Positions 55,094 through 63,752 of a DNA stretch of 64,000 bases are shown here, one piece after another. The position numbers were made by a program, and so were the translations under genes. Source of the DNA: Actinoplanes octamycinicus (GTDB lineage: Bacteria > Actinomycetota > Actinomycetes > Mycobacteriales > Micromonosporaceae); assembly GCF_014205225.1 (NCBI RefSeq), contig NZ_JACHNB010000001.1:3143501-3207500 (forward strand), read 5' to 3'. Position 1 is the stretch's first letter; each line of letters opens with the position of its first letter. The notes below the pieces were generated by a model that searched no databases, had not been told where the DNA came from, and saw only the letters and a list, made by a program, of their open reading frames with translations.

Positions 55094-55634
55094 AGCGCTG
55101 GTTCCAGTCACCGTGGCAGGGGTAGGTCTGCAGGACGACCCCGTTGCCGTACCCGTAGCCGCGCGCGTCCAGGCACCTGCCGGAGCCCATGTTGACCAGC
55201 TCGACCCAGTTGGCGTTGGTGGTGGACACACGCACCGCCCGCCACCACTGGTTGGCCGAGCCCGAACAGGTCCACTGCCGCACGGTGTTGCTGTCGTTCG
55301 GCAGCCCGAGGTCGGTCAGGCACTTGCCGGATCTGGCGTTGGTGAACTCGAACTTCCCGAACGGCGCGGACAGGTTGGTCACCCGGGTGATGCTCCAGCG
55401 CTGGTTGTAGACGTCGCCGCTGGTCCTCAGGATCCACAGCTGGGCCAGGCCGCCGTTGTCCATGGAGCCGTCTTTGATGTCGATGACGCTCGGTCCGATG
55501 TTGCCGTTCGGCGTCAGAATGCTGACGTACGCCCGGTAGGGCGCCGCGGACGCCGGTGACGCGGGCGCCAGGACAACGCCGACCAGGGCGGCGACGCCCG
55601 CCGTCAGGGCAGCGAGAACCCGTCTCATACGCAT
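55077..55634 (-). CDS. Secreted ricin B-type lectin-domain protein
   Basis: A 185-residue protein from ATG 55634 (AAGGAAG 5 bases upstream). Signal peptide MRMRRVLAALTAGVAALVGVVLAP with likely cleavage after ASA. The mature part is a single beta-trefoil with QxW-type units (NQRWSITRV, NQWWRAVRV, NQRFNPYP) and Cys pairs (GKCLTDLG, QWTCSGS, GRCLDARG, TYPCHGD). Ricin-type modules bind galactose-like or xylan-like sugars; here no catalytic domain is attached. It is divergent from the large SARP gene and may be its target. Confidence 0.9.
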   Translation of the reverse strand: MRMRRVLAALTAGVAALVGVVLAPASPASAAPYRAYVSILTPNGNIGPSVIDIKDGSMDNGGLAQLWILRTSGDVYNQRWSITRVTNLSAPFGKFEFTNARSGKCLTDLGLPNDSNTVRQWTCSGSANQWWRAVRVSTTNANWVELVNMGSGRCLDARGYGYGNGVVLQTYPCHGDWNQRFNPYP

Positions 55635-55707
55635 GAGGCTTCCTTTTCCGTGCATCCCGGAGGGTTGACGATGGTCACCCGCTGATCGTTGAGGGATCCG
55701 CTTGCCC

Positions 55708-55727
55708 GGCGCTGGACGGACAGCGCC
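55708..55727. promoter_or_regulatory. 7-bp inverted repeat in the divergent ricin-lectin/SARP promoter region
   Basis: GGCGCTG (55708-55714) and CAGCGCC (55721-55727) flank a 6-base spacer. The site lies in the 156-bp gap between the ricin-lectin gene and the XRE-SARP gene and could be an operator for either. Such short GC-rich dyads also occur by chance. Confidence 0.3.
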
Positions 55728-55790
55728 AGTAGCAGTCCCGTACTAGCTTCTGCCGTGAGTGGACGTCCATCGATCCCGCGGAGATCAACG

Positions 55791-58700
55791 GTGACCGGTG
55801 CACCTGACGCCCGCGAGGCGGCGTTCGCGACCCGGTTGCGGGCACACCGCCGCGCGGCCGGGCTCACCCAGCGGGAGCTGGCGGCGATCGCCGGGATCAG
55901 CCTCGCCACCCTCCGCGACCTGGAGCAGGCCCGCAGCCGCCATCCGCAGCCGCGGTCGGTGCGGGCGCTGCAGGACGCGCTCGGCCTGGCCGGGACGGAC
56001 GCGGCGGCGCTGCGGCGGGCCGCGACCCCCGATCCGGTGGCACCGGCGGCCGCCGAGGACGGCGCGCCCGCGACGATCGGGATCTTGGGCCCGCTGGTGG
56101 TCCATCCGGGCGGAGCCGCCGCGTCGCTGAGCTCGGTTCGTCAGCGGGTGTTGCTCGGGCGGCTCGCGTTGAGCGCGGGCACGGCGGTGAACGACGCCGA
56201 CCTGATCGAGGCGCTGTGGGGCGACGCCGCGCCGGACTCGGCGCGAGCCCTGCTCCAGACCTACGTGAGCCGGCTGCGCCGCCGTTTCCCGGCCGGGCCG
56301 GCGATCGTGACCTCGGCGGCCGGCGGGTACCGCCTCGACGCCGCGGCCGGCCAGCTGGACGCCCTGCGGTTCCGCGAGCTGATCGAGCAGGCCCGGGACG
56401 CCGCCCCGGCCGAACCCGCGGTGGCGTTGCGAGTCGCCGGGCAGGCACTCGCGTTGTGGCGCGGCGACCCGCTGGCGGACCTGCCGGGGCTGACCGGGCA
56501 CCCGCTCGCGGTGGCGCTGGCCGACGAGCGGATCGCCGGTGCCCTGTGGCACGCGGACCTGGCCGCCGGCCGAGGCCGGCACATCCTCAGCCTGCCGGGA
56601 CTGCGGGCGCTCGCCCATCGGCATCCGCTGCACGAGGAGTTGCACGCACGGCTCATGCTCGCGCTCGCCGCGACCGGGCAGCAGGCCGCCGCCCTGGCCG
56701 TCTTCGACGGGGTGCGGGACCGGCTCGCGGACGAGCTCGGCATCGATCCCGGCGCCGTGCTGACCGACTACCGGCAACGGGTCCTGCGGCAGCAGTGGAC
56801 CTCCGTCGCGGCCCCGCCGGCGGTGGCCGCCCGGCCGGCGCTGCTGCCACCGGACGTGCGCGGCTTCGTCGGTCGCGGCCGCGAACTCGACCGGCTCGAC
56901 GCGCTCCTCGCCCCGGCCCGGCGCCACCCGGCGGCGGTCCCCATCGCGGTGCTCTCCGGCACGGCCGGGGCGGGCAAGACCACCCTGGCCGTGCACTGGG
57001 CGCACCGGGTCGCCGCCCGGTTCCCGGACGGCCAGCTCTACGCCGACCTGCGGGGATTCGACCCGGTCGGCGCACCGGTCGCGCCGGCCGAGGCGATCCG
57101 GGGATTCGTCGCGGCGCTGGGCGTGCCGGCGGCGCGGTGGCCGGGCGAACCGGCCGCCCAGATCGGGCTCTACCGCACCTCGCTGGCCGGGAAGCGGATG
57201 CTGGTCCTGCTCGACAACGCCCGCGACGCCGACCAGGTGCGTCCGCTGCTGCCCGGCGCGCCCGGCTGCGTCGTCCTGATCACCAGCCGCCACGGGCTCA
57301 CCGGCCTGGTCGCCGCCGAGGCCGCCCATCCGCTCGCACTGGACCTGCTCAGCGCCGAGGAAGCCGGCGAGCTGCTCACCCAGCGCCTGGGCGCCGGCCG
57401 GACAGCCGCCGAGCCACGCGCCGTGGCGACGATCGTGGCCCGCTGCGCCCGGCTCCCGCTGGCGCTCGCCGTCGCCGCGGCCCGCGCCGCCACCCGGCCC
57501 GGCCTCCCGCTGGCCGCGCTCGCCGACGAGCTGTGCACCGCGGACCGGCTCGACGCGCTGTCCACCGATGACGCCGGGACCGACGTACGGACCGTGTTCC
57601 GCTGGTCGTATCAGGCGCTGAGTTCGCCCGCGGCCCGGCTGTTCCGTCTCCTCGGGGTGCAGCCCACCCCGGAGTTCTCGACCGCCGCGGCGGCGAGCCT
57701 GACCGGGCAACCCGTGACCCGGATCCGGCCGGTGCTGGCCGAGCTGACCCGGGCACACCTGGTCAGCGAGGCCACTCACGGCCGGTACGCGGTGCACGAC
57801 CTGCTGCACGAGTACGCCGGCCGGCTGATCGAGGCGGACGAGTCCGGCGCCGCGACCGCCCGGCTGGTGGCGCACTACCTGCACAGCGCCCGCGCCGCCG
57901 ACCGGCTGCTCGACCCGGCGCGTGCCCCGCTCCCGGTGGACGCGCCGGACGCCGGGGTCACCGTCGAGGCGCCCGCCGACCACGATCAGGCGATGCGCTG
58001 GTTCGAGCGCGAGCACCGCAACCTGCTCGCCCTCGCCGCCGGGCACGGCCCGTACACCGGGCTGCTGGCCGAGGCGGTGGCGACCTACCTCTACCGGCGG
58101 GGAGCGTGGCACGACCAGGTCACCGTGCAGCGATCCGCGGTGCGGGCGGCGGCGCGCGCCGGTGACGTCCCGGCGCAGGCCCGCGCGCGGTTGCACCTGG
58201 CCCGGACCCACCTGCGGCTGCGCCACGACGACCAAGCCGAGACGCACCTGCGGGAGGCGCTGGAGCTGTACCGGGAGGACGGTGACGCGAGCGGGCAGGC
58301 GCAGACGCACCACTACTTCGGCGCCCTGCGCGAGCAGCAGGGCCGGCACCGGGAGGCGGTCGGTCACGGCGAACAGGCGGTCGCGCTGTGCCGTGCGAAC
58401 GGTCTGCTGTTCGGGCTGGGCCACGCGTTGAACGCGGTCGGCTGGCACCACTCCCGGTTGGGCGACCATCATCAGGCCCTCGCCCACTGCCGGGAGGCGA
58501 TCCGGGTCACCCGGAGCCTCGGCGACCGCGCCGGCCAGGCCAACGCCTGGGACACCTTGGGGTACGCCCACCACCAGCTCGGCGACCACGAACCGGCCGG
58601 CTCGGGTTTCCGGCGGGCGATCGGCCTCTACCGCGAGCTGGGGGACCGCTACTACGAGTCGGTGGCCCGGATCCACCTCGCCGAGAGCCATCAGGCGGCC

Positions 58701-58814
58701 GGCCGGCCCGGCGCCGCGCGGGAGGAGTACCGGACGGCTCTCGTCGCGCTCGACGACCTCGGCCATCCCGATGCCGGACGGGTGCGGGCGGCGCTGCTGG
58801 GCCTCGACCGGTGA
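55791..58814 (+). CDS. XRE-SARP-NB-ARC-TPR regulator (AfsR-like)
   Basis: About 1007 residues from GTG 55791; GTG 55755 is an alternative. Order: XRE helix-turn-helix (about 10-65, FATRLRAHRRAAGLTQRELAAIAGISLATLRDLE), OmpR-like winged helix (about 95-180, TIGILGPLVVHPGG...ALWGDAAPDSARALLQTYVSRLRRRF), BTAD (about 190-330), NB-ARC with P-loop SGTAGAGKTTLAVHWAH and LITSRHGL, then winged-helix and TPR repeats (about 780-1000, NAVGWHHSRLGDHHQALAHCREA). AfsR-like proteins activate secondary-metabolite genes by ATP-dependent assembly. The extra N-terminal XRE domain gives two DNA-binding modules. Confidence 0.9.
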   Translation: MTGAPDAREAAFATRLRAHRRAAGLTQRELAAIAGISLATLRDLEQARSRHPQPRSVRALQDALGLAGTDAAALRRAATPDPVAPAAAEDGAPATIGILGPLVVHPGGAAASLSSVRQRVLLGRLALSAGTAVNDADLIEALWGDAAPDSARALLQTYVSRLRRRFPAGPAIVTSAAGGYRLDAAAGQLDALRFRELIEQARDAAPAEPAVALRVAGQALALWRGDPLADLPGLTGHPLAVALADERIAGALWHADLAAGRGRHILSLPGLRALAHRHPLHEELHARLMLALAATGQQAAALAVFDGVRDRLADELGIDPGAVLTDYRQRVLRQQWTSVAAPPAVAARPALLPPDVRGFVGRGRELDRLDALLAPARRHPAAVPIAVLSGTAGAGKTTLAVHWAHRVAARFPDGQLYADLRGFDPVGAPVAPAEAIRGFVAALGVPAARWPGEPAAQIGLYRTSLAGKRMLVLLDNARDADQVRPLLPGAPGCVVLITSRHGLTGLVAAEAAHPLALDLLSAEEAGELLTQRLGAGRTAAEPRAVATIVARCARLPLALAVAAARAATRPGLPLAALADELCTADRLDALSTDDAGTDVRTVFRWSYQALSSPAARLFRLLGVQPTPEFSTAAAASLTGQPVTRIRPVLAELTRAHLVSEATHGRYAVHDLLHEYAGRLIEADESGAATARLVAHYLHSARAADRLLDPARAPLPVDAPDAGVTVEAPADHDQAMRWFEREHRNLLALAAGHGPYTGLLAEAVATYLYRRGAWHDQVTVQRSAVRAAARAGDVPAQARARLHLARTHLRLRHDDQAETHLREALELYREDGDASGQAQTHHYFGALREQQGRHREAVGHGEQAVALCRANGLLFGLGHALNAVGWHHSRLGDHHQALAHCREAIRVTRSLGDRAGQANAWDTLGYAHHQLGDHEPAGSGFRRAIGLYRELGDRYYESVARIHLAESHQAAGRPGAAREEYRTALVALDDLGHPDAGRVRAALLGLDR

Positions 58815-58818
58815 CCGC

Positions 58819-58853
58819 CGGCCCCGCCGTGGCGCTGATCACCGGTGGGGCCG
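58819..58853. terminator. Probable terminator of the large SARP gene
   Basis: CGGCCCCGCCG (58819-58829) pairs with CGGTGGGGCCG (58843-58853) with one G-T and a 13-base loop, starting 5 bases after the stop codon. The remaining DNA up to the tRNA-Gly gene has no credible gene. Confidence 0.5.
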
Positions 58854-59028
58854 TCCCGGGAAATGGTGGCGCGGTGCCGCCGCGCCGGCCGGGCCGGGGC
58901 GCGTACCGGGAACTGGCGGTCGTGCGGAAAAGCGGCCCGCAAGCGAGCTGCGGTCGTGGTCCTTTCCGGGAATGGCGAACTGCCGGCGTGCCGGAGACTC
59001 GCAAGATCACCCGGTGGTGACAGCAAAC

Positions 59029-59062
59029 GGCCCTGGTCGGAGGAATTCCTCTGACCAGGGCC
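59029..59062. terminator. Terminator hairpin downstream of tRNA-Gly
   Basis: GGCCCTGGTC (59029-59038) pairs with GACCAGGGCC (59053-59062), continuing inward through GGAGGAATTCCTC with one mismatch. It lies 10 bases beyond the 3' end of tRNA-Gly on the minus strand. Confidence 0.85.
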
Positions 59063-59072
59063 GATGCGCTGG

Positions 59073-59143
59073 AGCGGGCGACGAGAATCGAACTCGCGTA
59101 ATCAGTTTGGAAGACTGAGGCTCTACCATTGAGCTACGCCCGC
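59073..59143 (-). tRNA. tRNA-Gly (anticodon TCC)
   Basis: A 71-nt cloverleaf on the minus strand: acceptor GCGGGCG/CGCCCGC, D-arm AGCTCAATGGTAGAGC, anticodon stem-loop CTCAG-TCTTCCA-AACTG-like with anticodon TCC, T-arm GAGTTCGATTCTC. Discriminator is T, as expected for bacterial tRNA-Gly. CCA is not encoded. Confidence 0.94.
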
Positions 59144-59273
59144 GAGGCCCGGATCAGCTCCGGGCTTCGGGCACAGCTTACTGAATCATCTACCGTCCGC
59201 GCGAACCGGATTCCCCAGCAGGTGACTCCAGCGCACACGCGGGTAAGCAGACCGCATACACTGGCCGACGCCA

Positions 59274-59347
59274 CGGGGTGTGGCGCAGCTTGGTAGCGCA
59301 CTCGCTTTGGGAGCGAGGGGCCGTGGGTTCAAATCCCGCCACCCCGA
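59274..59347 (+). tRNA. tRNA-Pro (anticodon TGG)
   Basis: A 74-nt cloverleaf: acceptor CGGGGTG/CACCCCG, D-arm GCGCAGCTTGGTAGCGC, anticodon stem CTCGC/GCGAG with loop TTTGGGA (anticodon TGG), T-arm GTGGGTTCAAATCCCGC. Discriminator A, no encoded CCA. It stands 38 bases before the trigger-factor start, the common actinobacterial arrangement. Confidence 0.95.
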
Positions 59348-59385
59348 CTGATCATCAACTATCCGCAGCAACAAGGAGTACGCCT

Positions 59386-60735
59386 GTGAAGAGCACCGTC
59401 GAGACTCTGAGCCCGACTCGGGTGAAGCTCGCCATCGAGGTGCCGTTCGAGGAGCTCAAGCCGAGCCTGCAGAAGGCGTACCGGGAGATCGGCGCGCAGG
59501 TTCAGGTGCCGGGCTTCCGAAAGGGCAAGGTGCCGGCCGCGGTCATCGACCAGCGTGTCGGCCGTGGCGCGGTCCTCAACGAGGCCGTCCAGGAGGCGAT
59601 CCCGCAGCAGATCCTCGCCGCGGTTCAGGAGCACGACGTCAAGACGCTGGGCCGGCCCGAGGTGGAGATCACCGAGTTCGCCGACAACGCGCCGCTGAAG
59701 TTCACCGCTGAGGTCGACGTCCGCCCCGAGATCACCATCCCGGACCTGAAGGGCATCACGGTCGAGGTCCCGGCCGTCGCGATCGGCGACAGCGAGATCG
59801 ACGAGCAGATCAACGGCCTGCGCGAGCGCTTCGCCACGCTGAAGACCGTCGAGCGCGCCGCTGCGGAGGGTGACTACGTCCAGCTCGACCTGAACGCCAC
59901 CGTCGACGGCGAGGAGGTGCCGGGCGGCTCGGCCACCAACATCTCGCACGAGGTCGGCAGCAAGCAGCTGCTCCCCGGCCTGGACGAGGTGCTGGTCGGC
60001 CTCTCCGCCGGTGACGAGACCACCTTCACCACCCAGCTGGTCGGCGGCGACTTCGCCGGCCGCGACGCCGAGGTCAAGGTCGTCGTCCGCACCGTCAAGG
60101 ACAAGCAGCTCCCCGAGATCGACGACGAGTTCGCCCAGCTGGCGAGCGAGTTCGACACCCTGGAGGAGCTGAAGGGCGACCTGCGCGAGCGGCTCACCCG
60201 GGTGAAGAAGGTCGAGCAGATCTACGCGGCCCGCGACGAGGCGCTCAAGCAGCTCGTCCAGGCCGCCGAGATCCCGGCTCCGGAGGGCGTCGTCAAGGAC
60301 GAGGTCGAGGGTCGCAAGCAGGCGATGACCGACCAGCTGGAGCGGATCGGCGCCACCCTGGCCGACTACCTCGCCTCCGAGGAGAAGACCGAGGAGCAGA
60401 TCGACCAGGAGCTGACCGAGGCGGCCGAGGAGGGCGTCCGGATCCAGCTGCTGCTCGACACCGTCGCCGACGCCGAGGACGTCCAGGTCACCGACGACGA
60501 GTTCGGCCACGAGATCGTGCACCGGGCGCAGCGCGCCCAGATGCAGCCGCAGCAGTACTACGACCAGCTGGTCCGCTCGGGCGCCGCGGCCGCCGTCTTC
60601 GGCGACGTGCGCCGGGGCAAGGCTCTGGCCTCGGTGATGGAGCAGGTCACCATGAAGGACAGCGAGGGCAACGTGCTCTCCCTGGACGACCTGCGCGCCG
60701 CCAGCGAGGACGAGCACGCCGGTCACAACCACTGA
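59386..60735 (+). CDS. tig: Trigger factor (ribosome-associated chaperone)
   Basis: A 449-residue chaperone starting at GTG with AAGGAG upstream. The ribosome-binding domain includes the signature PGFRKGKVPAAVI (GFRxGxxP, about residues 42-54). A PPIase domain follows (about 160-245, GDYVQLDLNATVDGEEVPGG ... VGLSAGDETTF), and then the helical substrate-binding domain. The C-terminus ends EDEHAGHNH. It heads the quality-control cluster with the Clp genes. A strong T-tailed terminator separates it from clpP1. Confidence 0.96.
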   Translation: MKSTVETLSPTRVKLAIEVPFEELKPSLQKAYREIGAQVQVPGFRKGKVPAAVIDQRVGRGAVLNEAVQEAIPQQILAAVQEHDVKTLGRPEVEITEFADNAPLKFTAEVDVRPEITIPDLKGITVEVPAVAIGDSEIDEQINGLRERFATLKTVERAAAEGDYVQLDLNATVDGEEVPGGSATNISHEVGSKQLLPGLDEVLVGLSAGDETTFTTQLVGGDFAGRDAEVKVVVRTVKDKQLPEIDDEFAQLASEFDTLEELKGDLRERLTRVKKVEQIYAARDEALKQLVQAAEIPAPEGVVKDEVEGRKQAMTDQLERIGATLADYLASEEKTEEQIDQELTEAAEEGVRIQLLLDTVADAEDVQVTDDEFGHEIVHRAQRAQMQPQQYYDQLVRSGAAAAVFGDVRRGKALASVMEQVTMKDSEGNVLSLDDLRAASEDEHAGHNH

Positions 60736-60752
60736 TCAGGACCGTTGGGCAC

Positions 60753-60799
60753 GGCCGCCGCGCACCGCTTCCGGTGCGCGGTGGCCGTTGTCGTTTTTT
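60753..60799 (+). terminator. Intrinsic terminator of tig
   Basis: GGCCGCCGCGCACCG (60753-60767) pairs with CGGTGCGCGGTGGCC (60772-60786) with one G-T and loop CTTC. A run of six T (60794-60799) follows a few bases later. It is the clearest Rho-independent terminator of the window. Confidence 0.93.
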
Positions 60800-60818
60800 G
60801 GCGTACGACCGGCCGATG

Positions 60819-60832
60819 CGCTGTCAGCGAAC
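60819..60832 (-). promoter_or_regulatory. Putative ClgR-binding box upstream of clpP1
   Basis: On the minus strand this site reads GTTCGC-TGACA-GCG, an exact match to the GTTCGC-N5-GCG motif described for the actinobacterial Clp regulator ClgR. It lies about 110 bases before the clpP1 start and just after the tig terminator. A -10-like TAGGTT occurs at 60871-60876. Regulation by ClgR is inferred from the motif. Confidence 0.6.
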
Positions 60833-60940
60833 ACCTGCCCGAGCGGGAAGCTGATGCGCAATCGACCCGTTAGGTTGGTCGTACGACGGACAACCTGCCG
60901 GCCGGCTCCCGGCCGACACAGCAAGCTGTGAAGGGCTGCC

Positions 60941-61576
60941 ATGACCGATCTCCACATCCCTGCCGGGCCGGTGTCGCGGCGCGGCGGCGACTCCCTGAGT
61001 GGCAACCTCGACGACTCGGTCTTCAACCGCCTGCTGCGTGAGCGGATCATCTTCCTCGGCAGCGAGGTGACCGACGCGGTCGCCAACCGCATCTGCGCGC
61101 AGCTCCTGCTGCTCTCCGCCGAGGACCCGGAGCGGGACATCCATCTCTGGATCAACTCGCCCGGCGGCTCTGTCTACTCGGGTATGGCCATCTACGACAC
61201 GATGCAGTTCATCGACAACGACGTGTCGACCGTCGGGATGGGCATGGCGGCCTCGATGGGGCAGTTCCTGCTCTGCGCTGGGACGCCGGGCAAGCGCTAC
61301 GCCCTCCCGCACGCGCGGATCATGATGCACCAGCCGTCCGGCGGCATGGGCGGCACCGCCGCCGACATCGCCATCCAGGCGGAGCAGATGCTTTACACCA
61401 AGCGCATGTTCCAGGAGCGCATCGCGTTCCACACGGGCCAGACCCAGGAGCAGATCGCTGCCGACTTCGACCGGGACCGCTGGTTCACGGCGCAGGAGGC
61501 CAAGGACTATGGCTTCATCGACAAGGTGATCACCGGGGCCGTTCAGGTCCCGGACGGTGCCGGAACGCTGAACTGA
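60941..61576 (+). CDS. clpP1: ATP-dependent Clp protease proteolytic subunit 1
   Basis: A 211-residue serine peptidase. The catalytic Ser is in [19 protein letters not shown] (about residue 108), the His in [12 protein letters not shown] (about 133) and the Asp in the [12 protein letters not shown] segment (about 182). The N-terminal 25 residues are probably processed. In actinomycetes ClpP1 and ClpP2 form a mixed 14-mer that works with ClpX or ClpC1. It starts the clpP1-clpP2 operon; clpP2 follows 11 bases after its stop. Confidence 0.96.
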   Translation: MTDLHIPAGPVSRRGGDSLSGNLDDSVFNRLLRERIIFLGSEVTDAVANRICAQLLLLSAEDPERDIHLWINSPGGSVYSGMAIYDTMQFIDNDVSTVGMGMAASMGQFLLCAGTPGKRYALPHARIMMHQPSGGMGGTAADIAIQAEQMLYTKRMFQERIAFHTGQTQEQIAADFDRDRWFTAQEAKDYGFIDKVITGAVQVPDGAGTLN

Positions 61577-61587
61577 GGAGCTGAACC

Positions 61588-62250
61588 ATGACCGACCTTT
61601 CCCTGCCTCCCGGGTTCGCTCCGGTGCACAACCGTTACGTGCTGCCCTCGTTCACCGAGCGCACGTCGTACGGCATCAAGGAGTCGAACCCGTACAACAA
61701 GATGTTCGAGGACCGGATCATCTTCCTCGGCGTCCAGGTGGACGACGCGTCGGCGAACGACGTGATGGCCCAGCTGCTGACGCTGGAGAGCACCGACCCG
61801 GACCGCGACATCACGATGTACATCAACTCGCCCGGCGGCTCGTTCACCGCCATGACGGCGATCTACGACACCATGCAGTACGTCCGCCCGGACATCAGCA
61901 CGGTCTGCCTCGGCCAGGCGGCCAGCGCCGCCGCGGTGCTGCTGGCGGCCGGCACGCCGGGCAAGCGGATGGCGCTCCCGCACTCGCGGATCATCATCCA
62001 CCAGCCGGCCACCGAGGGTGGTTACGGGCAGGGCTCGGACATCGAGATCCAGGCCCGGGAGATCATGCGGATGCGGACCCAGCTCGAGGAGCTGCTGGCC
62101 CGGCACTCCGGCCAGGCCGTCGAGAAGGTCCGCAAGGACATCGACCGCGACAAGATCATGACCGCCGACGAGACCAAGGAGTACGGCCTGGTCGACACGG
62201 TTCTGGTCAGCCGGAAGAAGAGCCTGCAGTCGGTCGGCGCCGGCAGCTGA
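61588..62250 (+). CDS. clpP2: ATP-dependent Clp protease proteolytic subunit 2
   Basis: A 220-residue partner of ClpP1. It has the catalytic Ser in [20 protein letters not shown] (about residue 113), the His in [20 protein letters not shown] (about 138) and the Asp in [16 protein letters not shown] (about 187). The N-terminus [32 protein letters not shown] is typical of actinobacterial ClpP2. A ribosome-binding site (GGAG) precedes it in the 11-bp gap, so the two subunits are made together. Confidence 0.96.
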   Translation: MTDLSLPPGFAPVHNRYVLPSFTERTSYGIKESNPYNKMFEDRIIFLGVQVDDASANDVMAQLLTLESTDPDRDITMYINSPGGSFTAMTAIYDTMQYVRPDISTVCLGQAASAAAVLLAAGTPGKRMALPHSRIIIHQPATEGGYGQGSDIEIQAREIMRMRTQLEELLARHSGQAVEKVRKDIDRDKIMTADETKEYGLVDTVLVSRKKSLQSVGAGS

Positions 62251-62259
62251 GGCACTCGA

Positions 62260-62314
62260 TGTCAGGGACCGGACCGGTCGGACTAGACTGGCCGGTCCCT
62301 GACACGCCCGTTTT
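62260..62314 (+). terminator. Terminator between clpP2 and clpX
   Basis: TGTCAGGGACCGG (62260-62272) pairs perfectly with CCGGTCCCTGACA (62292-62304), followed by a TTTT run at 62311-62314. It suggests clpX has its own promoter in the remaining 150 bases. Confidence 0.85.
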
Positions 62315-62462
62315 GGGGGGTCGGAGAACAGCCCCTTTGCGGGTAACGTCGAGCCAGCAGCCTCAGTTACGCGGGTCGGCAGACGATGAGATGGCAACGA
62401 GGCAATCCGTCCTCGGACATGGACCGGCCAGTGGTCAGTCGTTGAGCGCAAGGAGAACGTAG

Positions 62463-63752
62463 GTGGCACGGATCGGTGACGGTGGCGACCTACTCAAGTG
62501 CTCGTTCTGTGGGAAGTCGCAGAAGCAGGTCAAGAAGCTCATCGCGGGCCCAGGGGTCTACATCTGCGACGAGTGCATCGATCTCTGTAACGAGATCATC
62601 GAGGAGGAGCTGGCCGAGACCGGCGAGGTGAAGTGGGAAGAGCTTCCCAAGCCGATGGAGATCTGCCAGTTCCTCGACAACTACGTGGTCGGCCAGGAGC
62701 AGGCGAAGAAAGCACTCGCCGTCGCGGTCTACAACCACTACAAGCGGATCCAGGCCGAGTCGAACGGCGCGCCCGGCGCGGGCAGCGACGTCGAGGTGGC
62801 CAAGTCCAACATCATGCTCATCGGCCCCACCGGCTGCGGCAAGACCCACCTGGCGCAGACCCTGGCCCGGATGCTGAACGTGCCGTTCGCCATCGCGGAC
62901 GCCACGGCGCTGACCGAGGCGGGCTACGTCGGTGAGGACGTCGAGAACATCCTGCTCAAGCTGATCCAGGCGGCCGACTACGACGTCAAGCGCGCCGAGC
63001 AGGGCATCATCTACATCGACGAGGTCGACAAGATCGCCCGCAAGAGCGAGAACCCGTCGATCACCCGGGACGTCTCCGGCGAGGGCGTGCAGCAGGCGCT
63101 GCTGAAAATCCTCGAGGGCACGGTCGCCAACGTGCCGCCGCAGGGTGGCCGTAAGCACCCGCACCAGGAGTTCATCCAGATCGACACGACGAACGTGCTG
63201 TTCATCGTGGGTGGCGCGTTCGCCGGCCTGGAGCGGATCATCGAGCAGCGCGTCGGCCAGAGCGGCGTCGGCTTCGGCGCCCGGCTGCGCTCGATCTCGG
63301 ACCGGAACACCGACGACATCTTCAGCAAGGTGATGCCCGAGGACATGCTGAAGTTCGGCCTGATCCCCGAGTTCATCGGCCGTCTCCCGGTGATCACCAC
63401 GGTGCGCAACCTGGACCGCGACGCGCTCATCAAGATCCTCACCGAGCCCCGCAACGCGTACGTGAAGCAGTACCAGCGTCTCTTCGAGCTCGACGGCGTC
63501 GAGCTGGAGTTCGACGAGGGCGCGCTGGAGGCGATCGCCGACCAGGCGATGCTGCGCGGCACCGGCGCCCGCGGCCTCCGCGCGATCATGGAAGAGGTCC
63601 TGCAGAACGTGATGTTCGAGGTCCCCAGCAACCCGGACGCGGCCCGCGTCCTGATCACCCGCGAGGTCGTCGTGGAGAACGTGATTCCCACGATCGTCCC
63701 CCGCGAGTTCGTCGGCCGCCGCCGGCACGCGCGCGAGGAGAAATCGGCCTGA
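62463..63752 (+). CDS. clpX: ATP-dependent Clp protease ATP-binding subunit ClpX
   Basis: A 429-residue AAA+ unfoldase starting at GTG with AAGGAGA upstream. The N-terminal C4 zinc finger ([33 protein letters not shown]) binds adaptors. The AAA+ domain has Walker [18 protein letters not shown], the pore loop region [11 protein letters not shown], Walker [12 protein letters not shown], sensor and the IGF-type ClpP loop (IGRLPVITT region precedes the small domain; GFGARLRS lies upstream). The small domain ends [11 protein letters not shown]. It feeds unfolded substrates into ClpP1P2. Confidence 0.96.
   Translation: MARIGDGGDLLKCSFCGKSQKQVKKLIAGPGVYICDECIDLCNEIIEEELAETGEVKWEELPKPMEICQFLDNYVVGQEQAKKALAVAVYNHYKRIQAESNGAPGAGSDVEVAKSNIMLIGPTGCGKTHLAQTLARMLNVPFAIADATALTEAGYVGEDVENILLKLIQAADYDVKRAEQGIIYIDEVDKIARKSENPSITRDVSGEGVQQALLKILEGTVANVPPQGGRKHPHQEFIQIDTTNVLFIVGGAFAGLERIIEQRVGQSGVGFGARLRSISDRNTDDIFSKVMPEDMLKFGLIPEFIGRLPVITTVRNLDRDALIKILTEPRNAYVKQYQRLFELDGVELEFDEGALEAIADQAMLRGTGARGLRAIMEEVLQNVMFEVPSNPDAARVLITREVVVENVIPTIVPREFVGRRRHAREEKSA

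Noticed and set aside
60878..60889. GTCGTACGAC palindrome before clpP1 as an operator
   Set aside because: A 10-bp GC-rich palindrome is common by chance in this genome and matches no motif I know; the ClgR-like box is better supported.
62259..62462. 67-codon frame between clpP2 and clpX
   Set aside because: It starts inside the terminator hairpin, lacks a ribosome-binding site and has no recognisable features.
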